In this document: positions 22,960 to 34,759 of the stretch, in pieces | Layout of the letters: each line of letters starts with the position of its first letter | Position numbering within the stretch: position 1 is the stretch's first letter | Source: Beauveria sp. NWAFU-1 | Taxonomy: Eukaryota > Ascomycota > Sordariomycetes > Hypocreales > Cordycipitaceae | Reading direction: 5' to 3' | Length of the DNA stretch: 64,000 bases | Assembly: GCA_024472245.1 (NCBI GenBank) | Contig: JANBXD010000007.1 | Span: forward strand, 1,612,001-1,676,000 | Made by a program: the position numbers and the translations under genes | The notes under the pieces: model-generated | The model's input: the letters and a program-made list of their open reading frames with translations, nothing else | Database searches by the model: none | What the model was told of the DNA's origin: nothing

Positions 22960-23480
22960 AAAGATCATATATTTAAGAGGAATTAGCAGCAGTTCGAGGG
23001 GTCAGATAGCTACTCGCGTTACATAACCATTGGTAAATACGACTATATATAAAAGATAATAATAAAGAAGTATAAGGTTCTTAGTAGAAAGTAATAAAAA
23101 CTATATTATTAAAATAATATCTAGAAATAATGTTTTTTATAATAATATATAAAATATTAATTTTTAACATAATTTTCTATTCTCATTAAAAATTATTTAT
23201 CTTTTTTTAAAAGAAATAATTTTAGAATTTTAACAGTTAGATTTTTATTTAAAAATATTAAAAAAAAACTATATTTTAATAATTATTATATTTAATATTT
23301 AACTTTAAAAGTAAAAATATTATATAATAATATTTATTTATTATATAATTAAAAATAAATAAAAGTAATAACTTTAGGTTATAAATAAAGTCTAAAATAG
23401 CTAAATAATATAAACTTAGTAACTATTATATATAGTGATATAAGCTATCAATATAATTATACTCCCCTCTATATTATCCT
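22960..23480. repeat. AT-rich RIP-like block closing the RiPP/ABC1 locus
   Basis: TA-rich DNA without coding capacity lies immediately 5' of the bZIP gene. Together with the 10.95-12.18 kb block it brackets the locus. No termini of a transposon could be recognised. Confidence 0.7.
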
Positions 23481-25975
23481 GATCCTGCCGAGACAAGGAC
23501 CGTGGCTTCGCAGAAGGTCCTTAAGCTAAATGCCCAGCAGTACTTTACCACAATCAATCCTCACTTGCACTAATTCTGCGACTGCAGCTACGTAGTCACA
23601 TATCCAGGCGCCGCCCTCTTCCAGCGCAGAGAGCTCACCTAACCGCTTAGGCCACAGCATACGTGCGGTCATACCTTAGGCCGCCTCGTAGTCCATGTCT
23701 CACCGAAAAGAGATCTGCAACAAAGCACAAGAAGCTAACTACACGAAATGCGGGGTACATTCATCCTGCATGCGTGATGCCTCGCCCAACTCGCAGGCGT
23801 GCGTCAGTAGCTAACCATGCCTTCAGCATTTTGGCCAATCTGCAGTTTGAACAGACGAACAAACCGACAAACGTATGTGCGACGAGAATGATAGCTACAG
23901 CGGGCTGCATTGGGGTAGGCCATCGGCTTCCACAATGCCATTCTTTGCGTAATTTTACAGTAAAGTAGACAATTCCGAAGGAATCATCTACACCAAGCTT
24001 ATATCCTGCTCCTGTTTACCCTTTTTTTTCACATCTCCAATGCGAGCACTATGATCGATATGGTAGCTACTAGTGGTCAACAGTACTAACGTTAACACCT
24101 AGGCGCACAGCACCCCGACCTCGCCCATATTTCTGCTCAAAACCAGCCTCAGTTTTTTACGTAACACCATCACAAAATCCCTACGCCACAATTCCTACTG
24201 CGGTTGAGGGCTGTTGCCGGTCCCATGCTGACATCTGGTCTACGACATTGTATGAGTACTTCCACTCAACTGGTCAACCCCATGAGCAACCCGCACCTGG
24301 TAAGTAGCCTTACCATACTACACCACTTAATAGTATATAATGTAGACTCAGTGATACTAACACGAAGGTATGTGGGCCTTTTTCTTTTTTTAGACGGTGT
24401 AAGTCAAGCAGGACGCTCTTTATGCTCGAAACGATACCTTGGGACGTTATTAACGAGAATACCAGGCTGCCCTGGGCTGCGAGGCTCACTTTTAGGTGCT
24501 CCAAGACATGACGCTGTGTGCCGCAGGCAGCCAGACACTCCCAAGTAACAGCGATCGAGTCTGTTTCCAAGCAGCATCATTGCTATCTCTCACCCATACC
24601 CCGCCGCTTCTTTTTGATCGCCACCTACATTAACCTTTGTCTCGCGTAGCGACAGTGCAACTACGACTACCCGAAACACCCAGTTTTGCGTGTTCATACA
24701 ATGAACAGCGTATTTCATAAGTTGCTTCTCTGACGGAACCAGACATGAGTTTAGAGGAGCCGTTGAGGATACTATCAAGTACATGTTGCCCAGAGGTGGG
24801 GAATATGCCTGCTACGACCGGTGCCCGCGTGGGCCTACTATGTTTCGAGCACTGGCACACTGGGTAGTTTCAAAAAGCCAGCTTCACATACACGTGCGGG
24901 GTAGCCGGACGGAACGGTTATGGATAATTGAGCAGTTGGTGCGTGCGTGAGCTTAAATCGTACGCATCTGACGCGATGTGACACTGGAGGCGGAAATGGC
25001 GGCCGCGCCTTCCTGATAATGGTTCGATGTAGCGCTCACTTCAGATTAAACTAGCCTGCAAAAAGACGAATGGTTGCTTCCTCCCGCCAGCCTCAAAGAT
25101 GAGTGCAGTTTTAGCTGTGATGCCTATAGCCAACTAGTACTAGTGTTAGTTGCCGGACCCGAGTTTCTCAGCCTTGCCAGTAACCCAGTTGTTGCTTGGC
25201 ACGTCCGGTCTAAGCGGAGCTGTAGAAAGAAAGTGCCAAAGTGAGAAATGCGCTATGCGACAGTGATAGCACATGGTATAGCCTGGAATTTCGGAGATGG
25301 CCTACATTGCGTACTGGCATTTGCATATCATGAAAACCCCATAATTGCTGGCTGGCCGGCGTCGGTCAGAACTGCGAAGCCATTACCAAGTACGGATAGA
25401 TGGCGTGTGTTATGAGGCGCAATCTCGTGACGCGATGAGGGTGTCAAGGTGCCCACAAGCGGGCGCTTCTTACCCCGCGCGACCTGACTACCTCAAATGC
25501 GATTCCATCACTCTCTGGATCATTTAACCCGTCTACATGAAAAGAACAATTGACTCCATGCATGCTCAATAAATTTATACTTGTTCACTATTTCCGAAGT
25601 GGTAGTCAAGTTGTGGTTGAAGTCCATCTATAGATGTACAATGGAAGTTGAACGACTTAGAGCTCCAGGTTCAGATACTCTGCTCCGTATTAGAACTACA
25701 TCCTGCTGCACTTTCCTTGTTTCTCCTCGATCTGTATCCGCATCTAATTGGCCAACGACAGCGCCATTACGTACCACACGAACATTACAGCAGTGGCCCG
25801 TTACGTGTCGCTCATCGCGCAGGCCGACGAGTCGTCGCTTCTTTGCCTGGTTCCTGCGAGTCCCATCTTGTCTCATTCCATACTTTAACATCACCACAAA
25901 GGAGTACTACGCATTTTTTGTTTTCATCTCCAATATATTTATCTAGAGGTTCTTGTAGCTGTTTAGCTGTGGACT
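23481..25975. other. Gene-poor intergenic stretch
   Basis: About 2.5 kb of DNA with normal base composition. The open frames here are short and lack recognisable domains, start contexts or splice continuity. It could contain old pseudogenes beyond recognition or regulatory DNA for ABC transporter 2. I see nothing that can be annotated. Confidence 0.5.
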
Positions 25976-28900
25976 ATGGCGTGTGACAATGACAACACGT
26001 TCGGTCCCGCCGTCCATGGGTGCCGCGACGACTTTGACTTTACAACTCTGTTTGAGCAAGTCTTATTTACGCTCGTTCCCGCCTGTGTATTCATCCCGGT
26101 AAGCTTCGCATCCGCTGCCGCTCTGCTCCGTCGGCCAATCATTGTCTTGGCACCATGTGTTCTCGGCCTGAAACTGGTATGTATGCACCCTGTGTTGGCT
26201 CGTTGGAAAACGACACCGCTAACAGCCTGATGAGTTTGCCACTTGCGTATTTGCAGCGCTCAAACTGGCTATTGTGGTGCTCAATTGTACCAGCAGACCT
26301 TCTGCCCGGGCGTATACAGATATTAGCACGGCCGCGGCCGCAGCCGACTTTGTCGCCGCGCTCTGCCTCGTTGCGCTTTCCTGCCTGAGCCACGCGCGAT
26401 CGCCTCGACCATCTCACGTTATAAGCCTGTACCTTGCCCTGACTCTACTTCCTGACATGGCCACGGCACGCACCGCGTGGCTCTTGACGCCGCATCACGT
26501 CCATCTGGCTTACAGTACTGTTCTTGTCGCAGCCGTTGCCATCAAGACGATCCTTGTCGTTCTTGATTCGTGGCACAAAGGCCGCTGGCTGCTGCTGGAT
26601 CAGACAAAGATGAGTCCCGAGGCAACGAGTAGTCTGGCGGGTCTCGGTGTATTTGCCTGGCTCTCCGATTTATTTATGAGTGGCTATCGAGGCCTCCTGT
26701 CCTTTGACATGCTGTACCCATTGGATCACGGCATGGCTGCCGACGTCCTCGCTGTCCGGTTCCGTCGAGCGTCAAGGCGGTATCCAGTCAAGGGCAAACG
26801 GAAACCTCTTATCCTTGTCTTGTCTCAAGCGCTATGGAAGGAACTCATGTTTCCCATCGTTCCCCGCGTGGTCCTCCTAGCTGCTAGCTTTTGTCAGCCC
26901 TTCCTGATTGATGCTCTTCTGGGCTATTTACAGCAGGCCCCTCGCAACAAGAACCACGGCTATGGCCTGATTTGCGCGACCATGCTCACCTACTCTGTCA
27001 TTGCAATCTCTACGGCTCTGTATTGGTATCTGCAAGAGCGCTTCGTCATCAAGGTCCGCGGCTGCCTTGCCGTCGCTGTCTACACGAAAACTACTAAGCT
27101 TGGCCCAAGCTCAGCCTCTTTAGACAACTCTGGTGTTCTGACCATTATGAGCACAGACATTGAACGCACCAGGGTAGGTATCCGCAGTTTGCATGAATTT
27201 TGGGCCAACTCGGTGCAGGTTGGCATCGCATGCTGGCTTCTACAGGCTCGGCTCGGTACCGCATTCGCAGCCCCCATTGTGATTGTCATCATGGCAGCCG
27301 GTCTTTCGTTAGTCGTGGGCAAACTCAGCACGCCCCGTCAACGAGCCTGGATGGAAGCCATCCAAACCAGAGTTAGCGTTACCGCCGATGCGATTACCCA
27401 GATGAAGTTGATCAAGATGTGTGGCATGGCCAAACCTGTGCAGCGCTACGTCCAGCATCTTCGCGTTCGGGAGCTGGAGCTAGGTAGCCGATGGCGCCTA
27501 GTGCTTGTCTTTTCTTCAGGCGTCTCGCAGATTCCTATCCTAATTGGTCCTGTTATCACCCTTGCAGTGACGACCAAGTCACTCAACACGACATCCCTTT
27601 TCGTGTCTCTCTCCTATCTCACGCTGCTTGCGTCCCCCATGGTGGTGTTGCTGCAAAGGGTCCCGCAGCTCATCAGCGCCCTAACGTGTTTGGAGCGAAT
27701 CCAGCAGCTCCTAGACCGGGACGAGTTAGTGGACTTTCGTTATATTAACAACCGTACAATGGTCGGCGAGCAAGCAGCCGGCATGGCAGGGATACAGAGT
27801 CACGGCCCCGAGCGCATACCGCTTCAGACATTGCGTTCGATGCCGTCGGCTGGGCCGTGCTGCATAGTAGTTGCAAATGGTCGATTCGGCTGGAACAAGG
27901 CAAAGTATATCCTGAAGGACGTCAACATTTCTATTCCCAAAGGCAAATTTACAGTCGTTGCCGGCTCCGTAGGCAGCGGCAAGTCTACACTGTGCAAGTC
28001 GCTTCTCGGTGAAGTCCCGTACTCCGACGGTACCATCACCCTATTCCAGGGCGTGAGAATTGGTTACTGCGATCAGCAGCCCTTTCTAGCCAATTTGTCC
28101 ATCCGGGAAAACGTGGTTGGCTTTGATAGCTTTGTAGAGGAGCGCTACGAAAGGGTGCTGCATGCTACAATGTTGCATATCGATCTCGCCATGTTGCCTC
28201 TCGGGGATCATACCGTTGTTGGTAGCGGCGGCATCTCTCTGAGCGGCGGCCAACGACAGCGACTTTCGATTGCTCGTGCATTATATGCCACGGCCGTTGA
28301 TACTCTGATATTCGATGACGTCCTCAGCGGCCTTGACGCAACTACAGAAGAACACGTTTTTCGCCACGTTTTTGGTGTCAACGGCTTCACACAGCAGAGC
28401 GGCGCGACAGTGGTGCTCTGCACGCATAACCAACACCACGTCGCAGGTGCGAATCAGCTCATCCGCATCTCACAAGACGGGTTCGTCAGGCAAGAAGCCG
28501 TTCAACGTTTGGCTCGCGCAAGTGATGCCTTTACAGAGAGTCCACCGCCGTCCATTCTCGCCCCGGTGGTGGCATTGAGCACAGTCATTGTCGATACTTC
28601 ATCCGCAGAATCTAGAGGAGCTTCGACGCGCCAGGTTGGTGATAATACCGTATACAAGTATTATCTGAGTTCTATCCGCGCTCTGCCTCTCGCCATCCTC
28701 CTGGTTAGTGGCGTCTGCTACGGGTTCTTGCAAAACTTTCCCAGGGTATGGCTTTCATACTGGACGCACGATCTTGACCGGCCCGGCGGCGCCGTACACT
28801 CCCACGAGTACTGGGTCGGCATCTACGGAGTCCTCCAGGTATCCTGTTGGGCTGCCTTGATCGCGACATGCCTCGTTGTGCTGACAGCCTTTGTCAGCCA

Positions 28901-30399
28901 AAGCGGCGCCGTCCTGCATCAAGCAGCCCTCTCCACCATAATGGACGCAACGCTGCGCCTATTCACCCAGACAGACAGTGGCGTCTTGGTCAATTACTTT
29001 TCCCAGGACACCAACCTCATTGACACGCAGCTTCCGTCGTCTGTCATTAACGTCATATTAGAAATCACCACGATTTTCGGTACGGCGGCCCTTCTTGCTT
29101 CGTCCTCTCCGTGGCTCGCCCTAGTTTATCCCGCCCTGTTTGCCATCTTGTGGGTTGTGCAGCATTTCTACCTTCGCACGTCACGTCAGGTGCGTCTTTT
29201 GGACCTTGAAGCTCAAAGTCCGTTATATGCCCACTTCCTAGATACGTTGCGAGGGCTCTCAACAATCCGCGCCTTCGGATGGGTCGAAGACAGCGTGGCT
29301 CTAAACATGACGCATCTCAATCGATCGCAGCAAGCCATGTACTTGTTGGCCATGATTCAGCGGTGGCTTAATTTATCGCTCAGTATAATCGTCGCTATCA
29401 CTGCAACGGCTCTTGTTGCGTTGATGACGCAGCTCGATGCTGCTGCATCGATATCAGGCGCGTCGCTTGTGACGCTGATGACGCTGAGCGAGAGTTTGGT
29501 TGATTTCGTCACCTTCTATGCCGCCATGGAAACTTCCATTGGGGCAGTCACTCGCATCCGTGCATTGGCGCAAGATACACAGTCGGAGAAAGTGCCGGGA
29601 AAAGACACTGTGCCTAGAGACTCATGGCCACCGCAGGGTGAAGTAATTATTCAGAATGCTTGGGCAAGCTATGTTGACTCGCCATTGGCCTTGTCTCTTC
29701 ATGGTTTGAGTGTCAACATTAAACCGGGGGAAAAGGTTGCACTATGCGGACGATCTGGCAGTGGCAAGTCGTCGTTTATTTTGCTTCTCCTTGCATTGCT
29801 AGAGCCGCTGAATGAAGCCGAACACGGCACTAGACTCGTCATCGATGGTGAATCTCTTTCGTCCCTAGATCGCCAGGCCCTCCGAGAAAAGGTCATCACT
29901 ATACCGCAAGACCCTGTCTTCTTGCCTCTAGGAAGCACGATTGCTCAGAACCTGGATCCCTTTGGCGCGGCTTCCCGAGATCAATGCCAAGACATACTCA
30001 AACACGTCGGCCTCTGGTCTATGGTACAAGACCACGGCGGCAGCGCGGATGCAATTCTACAAAGCTCAACGCTGAGCCAGGGCCAGCGTCAATTGTTTAG
30101 CCTGGCACGTGCGGTACTCAAAGCGCAGAATTAGCGGCACCAGTCTGCTCCTCCTCGATGAATTTACGAGCTCGGTTGACGCTGTCACCGAGAGCAAAAT
30201 GATGGAAACAATGATGGGCGAGTTTCAAAACGCCACCGTCATCATGGTCTCCCATCGACTCGGCGTTGTCGTGGAAATGTTTGAGCGGGTGCTCGTTATG
30301 GATAACGGCCAGCTCGTCGAGGACGGAGCGCCGCGCACCCTCGCAAGGAATGAGGGAAGCTGGTTTGCACAGCTGCTGCATTCGGCCAAAGATCATTAA
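25976..30399 (+). CDS. Full-length ABCC transporter 2, broken by a 1-nt frameshift in NBD2
   Basis: Exon 1 (25976-26176) and exon 2 (from 26235) are joined across a 58-nt intron (GTATGT donor, CTAAC branch, GAG acceptor). The N-terminus is a TMD0-type helical domain (FDFTTLFEQVLFTLVPACVF), then TMD1, NBD1, TMD2 and NBD2. NBD1 has GSVGSGKS (from 644), LSGGQ and LIFDD (Asp for catalytic Glu). NBD2 has GRSGSGKS (from 1239) and signature LSQGQ (from 1347). Right after the signature helix (SLARAVLKAQ) an extra base around 30129-30130 puts a stop at 30132-30134, giving 1366 aa. The next frame continues without a gap with ISGTSLLLLDEFTSSVD (Walker B, Glu) and the H-loop VSHRL up to 30399. As sequenced, the product lacks Walker B and the H-loop of its canonical ATP site. 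This may be a fresh pseudogene or a sequencing error. Confidence 0.85.
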
Positions 30400-30419
30400 A
30401 AGAGTGTAGAGACAGGCTT

Positions 30420-30620
30420 TATAGCCGATTTAATAATAAAAAATATATTAAATAAAAAATATATTAAACTACTTGTAATTAAAAGGAGTAACTATAATAG
30501 TTAATTCTTTTTTAGAGAAATTAACTAGGACATTTTCCTAGACTATAATTAAAAACTATATAAGTTATCTTAAGTAATTTTATATAATTCTAGTATTTAT
30601 ATTTACTTATATATATACCC
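30420..30620. repeat. Short AT-rich RIP-like patch
   Basis: About 200 bp of AT-rich DNA directly 3' of ABC transporter 2, containing a small direct repeat of AATAAAAAATATATTAAA. No coding content. It marks the boundary between accessory DNA and the Iec3-IDH core segment. Confidence 0.5.
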
Positions 30621-31145
30621 TCTTATTCGGCCCCGCACGGTCTAGTACTACGCCTAATGTAATATGGCACAGTTTGCCCTGTATACGGCCGTAGATACCT
30701 ACCGGGGGCCTACACTACCTAGGTGCCTCTTACTTGGCCAACCAGCCTAAATAGAGTGCGCGACGATACCCACAGCGCCCTCGATGGTGTCTGCTCACAG
30801 CCCGTTATTAGAGTCGCCTCAAGCAAACCCTTTTCTCGCCCTCTCCATATCTATCACACCCCCCTTTCTCCCTGCCTATTTCACCAAGCTCTCTATCTCA
30901 TCCCGCCTCAACGGCCATCAAAACGCGACGCATTGGCATCTTCCGTTTACGGTTTTTCATCGAAACTCGACTATCGCGTTGCATTCATCGTCAAATTCGA
31001 ACTGCGCTTTTCGCGCCGCGCCGGCCGCAAGCCACACTAGGGGACACTTTTGTTCACGCCAGCAGCGTCGCATCCCCAACGCGCTGAGCTCTCGCCCAGC
31101 CCTTCCGTTCTTTTTTGTCCACGCAAACACAGATACACATCCGCA

Positions 31146-32284
31146 ATGGAAGACCTGCAACCAAAGACGGAGCCCTCGGCGGAGCGCAAGGCTGTCGGCT
31201 ACAAGTCATGGAAGAAGAAGTATCGAAAGATGCGCATCGTCTTTGATCAGAAGATGCAGACTGGCGAAGAGCTGCACAAGCACGAAGCAAAGACTTCGGC
31301 GACAGTCAAGCGACTAGCCGTCGAAAACGAGTACGCTGCTTTTCTTTGATTTTTTTGCATTCATGCGGGCTTCAAAAGCGCTGACTCAATAACACTTCTA
31401 GCCGCCTCCTCGACATCCTCCTCGACATCAACAACTGTCCCCAAATCCCCCTCGATAAGCGCATAGATGTGGCTCTCACGCCGAACAGCGACGTCAAAGC
31501 TCCCACGCTGACCATCGACCGCAACCATGCGTCGGAAAAGGCTGCCGCCCTCAAGAAGCTCGAGGAGCTCCTGACGGCGGTGCCGCACACCAACTACGCC
31601 GCGGCCAAGAGCGCCAACGCGCCGATTATCGAGGACCTGACCCTGGGTGCCGGCGAATCGCACCCGGTGAGCTTCCTCACGCCCGACGACGTTGACGACT
31701 ACATCTTCACGGTGGATAGCAGCCTCGATACCGACGCCCACCTCCCGACGCTCGCGCCGCGCGCCCACCCCAACAGCCACCTCTCCTCTCACCCGCACCT
31801 CAAGAACCCGACCAGCGTCACGAATTGGCTGCGCAAACACGCCCCCAAGGTGTTCCTCCAAGACGGCGAGGCTCATGATGACGCCGATGCTGCCGGCGGT
31901 GGTGGTGCCGATGGAGCTTCCGCAAGCGCCCACGGCAACAGCGCCAGCGCGCGCAAGTCCCGCGGCGGACGGGCCGAGCGTGGTGGCAAGTCGACGGCCC
32001 GGGTCAAGCGCGCGAGCGGCGTCTCGTCCCGCGTCAGCAATGCCGCCGCCACCGCTTCTGCTGTAGAGAAGAGCGACAAGGGCGACAAGGGCGGCGACGC
32101 GGATGCTAGCATGGAAGAGGAACCTGACTACGGCACGCCCGTCGGCCGCGGCAAGCGCAAGAGAAAGGACGACGCCGGATACAGACCTGGCGGCTCGGCC
32201 AGCAGACCGTCCAAGAAGAAGCGTAAGAGCGACGCCGACGCGACGCCGAGCGGACGCCGCGCGAAGAAGGAGGCGGTCGAATAG
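31146..32284 (+). CDS. Ino80 chromatin-remodelling complex subunit Iec3-like protein
   Basis: Exons 31146-31330 and 31402-32284 (355 aa) with a 71-nt intron (donor GTACGC, acceptor CTAG). The N-terminal YKSWKKKYRKMRIVFDQKM followed by a helical stretch that splices into VENDRLLDILLDINN matches the Iec3 domain of fungal Ino80 complexes. That subunit helps nucleosome sliding and transcription control in the nucleus. The middle contains a Pro/His-rich linker and HPHLKNPTSVTNWLRKHAPKVF. The C-terminal third is low-complexity, Ala/Gly/Ser/Lys-rich, with several basic clusters (GKRKRK, KKKRK, GRRAKK) that look like nuclear localisation or DNA-contact segments. It is a housekeeping gene and suggests that this part of the window is core chromosome. 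The assignment rests on the N-terminal domain. Confidence 0.82.
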
Positions 32285-33192
32285 CAGCGTTGTTTGTCTG
32301 GACCGTCAGTCTGCGACTCGCGTTACTCTTTACGTTGAGGAAGAGGCAATTTTTCTCTTGGTAGCATCGGGGCAAGAGCGGCAGCTGCTCTTCCAGAAAT
32401 CCAGAAAACAGGCAACACATGACGGAGTCGAAAGCGATCGCTCTTGTTACTCCCAAGGGTTCACTTTCGTTCAAGAACAGTTCATTTTCTTGGAGTGAAG
32501 AAATTATCTGCTCTATAATGTAGCCTGCTTTTTGTTTCTGCATGGAAGATTATGCAAAACACGTTGGCAGGCAATCAAAAGGAGGGAGAAGTGAAGCACA
32601 CGGGGACGGGCGCAAACAAAGGAAGCCGTGTTGCAGAAGAGAGCTCGTCACCAGACATGTTGAGGGGGGCGAGTCTTGTGTGTACTTTTAGCAGCGACAG
32701 GTTTTTTTTTTTGGTTCAATCTTACGAGGCATTAAAAATTTTGACATTTCAAAACATGAGCATGATGAATCCCGTTGCGCAGGCTGCACGTTGAGTTGCT
32801 TGAAATGATGTATATTCAAAACCCATGTCTTTGGGGGCTAATATGGTAGAAAATTGTCACCTGGTATATAATCAATCCCGTCCTCTTCCGTCACACACGC
32901 TATTTTTTTCCCTAGTCTTTTGTAACTATAAACGCCATGCGTTATTTTTTCTCTTTCTTTGGCTGTTGACCTTGTGGCGTGCTTCCGATGCCGGAGAGGC
33001 AGCACCATCTCTGCGGGTCTGCGTTCAGCGTCGTATCCGTGGGGAGTTGCTCCATATTCTCGGATTGCAACAGATGCCCCCCCAAAAGAGGTAAAACGTA
33101 ACGCGGTCAGTTGAATATTGATTTCTTTGTTTCGGTGTTTCATTTAATCTTCCTTCATGGGGATCCTTCTTCGGTTGTTGATTCTTCATTCT
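32285..33192. other. Convergent 3' intergenic region
   Basis: This lies between the stops of the Iec3-like gene (+) and the IDH gene (-) and probably holds both 3' untranslated regions. I see no further gene. Confidence 0.5.
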
Positions 33193-34759
33193 TTACAGCT
33201 TGCCCTGGCTGAAGCTCTGCTTGAGACGACGCTCGACGGCGTTGAGGTACTCGCCGGTGGTGACGTAGTCCTCGCGGCCCGTCTTGCCGCAGGCGAGGGC
33301 GAGGTCCTTTGTCATGACGCCGTCGACGTCGACGGTGTCGACGCAGGCGCGCTCAAGGGCCTCGGCAAATGCGACGACGTCGGGGGTGTCGTCGAGCTTG
33401 CCGCGCTGGACGAGGCCGCGGGTCCAGGCAAAGATGGAAGCGATGGGGTTGGTCGACGTCTCGTTGCCCTTTTGGTGCTCGCGGTAGTGGCGCGTGACGG
33501 TGCCGTGGGCGGCCTCGGACTCGAATGTCTTGCCGTCGGGCGTGATGAGGACAGAGGTCATGAGGCCGAGGGAGCCGAAGCCCTGGGCGACGACGTCGGA
33601 CTGGACATCGCCATCGTAGTCTGGGCATGTTAGCGTTGGCCTAAACTAGCACATTATAGAAGGTCAAGCCGCGCTGAGAAGAAAAAACGTACTCTTGAGA
33701 GCCATAATGTAGCCGCCAGAGCTCTTCATCATCTGGGCGACCATGTCGTCAATTAGGCGGTGCTCATACCAAATCTTCTTGGCCTCAAAGTCCTTCTTGT
33801 AGGTGGTTTCATAAATCTCCTGGAAAATGTCCTTGAAGCGGCCGTCGTACTTTTTGAGAATGGTGTTCTTGGTGCTCATGTAGAGGGGGTAGGCCTTGTC
33901 GAGGGCGAGCTTGAAGGAGGCATGGGCGAAGCCGGTGATGGACTCGTCCGTGTTGTACTGGGTCTGGGCGACGCCGCCGCCCGACTTGAATTCAAAGACG
34001 TCAATCTCCTCGGGCTTGCCGCCCTTGGGGGTGTAGACCATGGTGAGCTTGCCAGGGCCGGGGATGACGCGGTCCTTTGCGCGGTACTGGTCACCAAAGG
34101 CGTGGCGGCCGATGATGATGGGCTGCTTCCAGCCGGGGACGAGGCGAGGAATTCGGGGGATGACGATAGGCTCACGGAAGACTGTACCGCCGAGGGCGTT
34201 GCGGATAGTGCCGTTGGGCGAGAGCCACACTGTGGGTGTTGGTCAGCGTTGGTTGGGACGGCAGAGCATGTAGCAGGGGTTTCATCGAGACAGAGTGCTT
34301 GAAATTCGGGCAAGACAATGAAACATGGGCAATGGACAACTTACTCTTCTTGAGCTTGAATTCCTCGACGCGGGCCTCATCGGGGGTGATGGTTGCGCAT
34401 TTGACACCAACAGAGTACTTCTTTATAGCCTCGGCAGCGTCAATGGTAACCTGGTCGTCGGTCTGGTCACGGTACTCGAGGCCAAGATCGTAGTACTTGA
34501 GGTCAATGTCGAGATAAGGGTGGATGAACTTGTCCTTGATGCTCTGCCAGATGATGCGGGTCATCTCATCACCATCGAGCTCGACGACGGGGTTCTTGAC
34601 CTTGATCTTGTGCGAGGTAGCCATGGTGCGGACAGCGGCGGGGGAATATGTCTGTAAAGCTCCAAAGGTGGGACGGGCAAAGGAAGACGCTCGCAAGGTG
34701 GAAGAGGTGCGAGAAACAGCGCGGGATGTAAGGACAAGTCTGGAGATGGAGGCACTCAT
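33193..34759 (-). CDS. NADP-dependent isocitrate dehydrogenase, mitochondrial-type
   Basis: Three exons (34759-34345, 34229-33693, 33620-33193; 459 aa) with introns of 115 and 72 nt (GTAAGT and GTACGT donors). The first about 45 residues are rich in Ser, Arg and Ala with no acidic residues, typical of a mitochondrial presequence. An internal ATG before ATSHKIKVKNPVVELDGDE could give a cytosolic or peroxisomal form, as known for fungal Icd genes. Catalytic features of the eukaryotic NADP-IDH family are present: ELDGDEMTRIIW at the N-terminus, SPNGTIRNALGGTVFREPI (substrate-binding Ser/Asn/Arg), NYDGDVQSDVVAQGFGSLGLMTS (metal-binding Asp), and EAAHGTVTRHYREHQ (NADP site). It converts isocitrate to 2-oxoglutarate, making NADPH. 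The ATG at 34759 is used because the two upstream in-frame codons contain no ATG. No lesions. Confidence 0.95.

Noticed and set aside
23663..25527. Several short open frames in the gene-poor stretch
   Set aside because: Short, overlapping on both strands, without domains, signal peptides or plausible introns.
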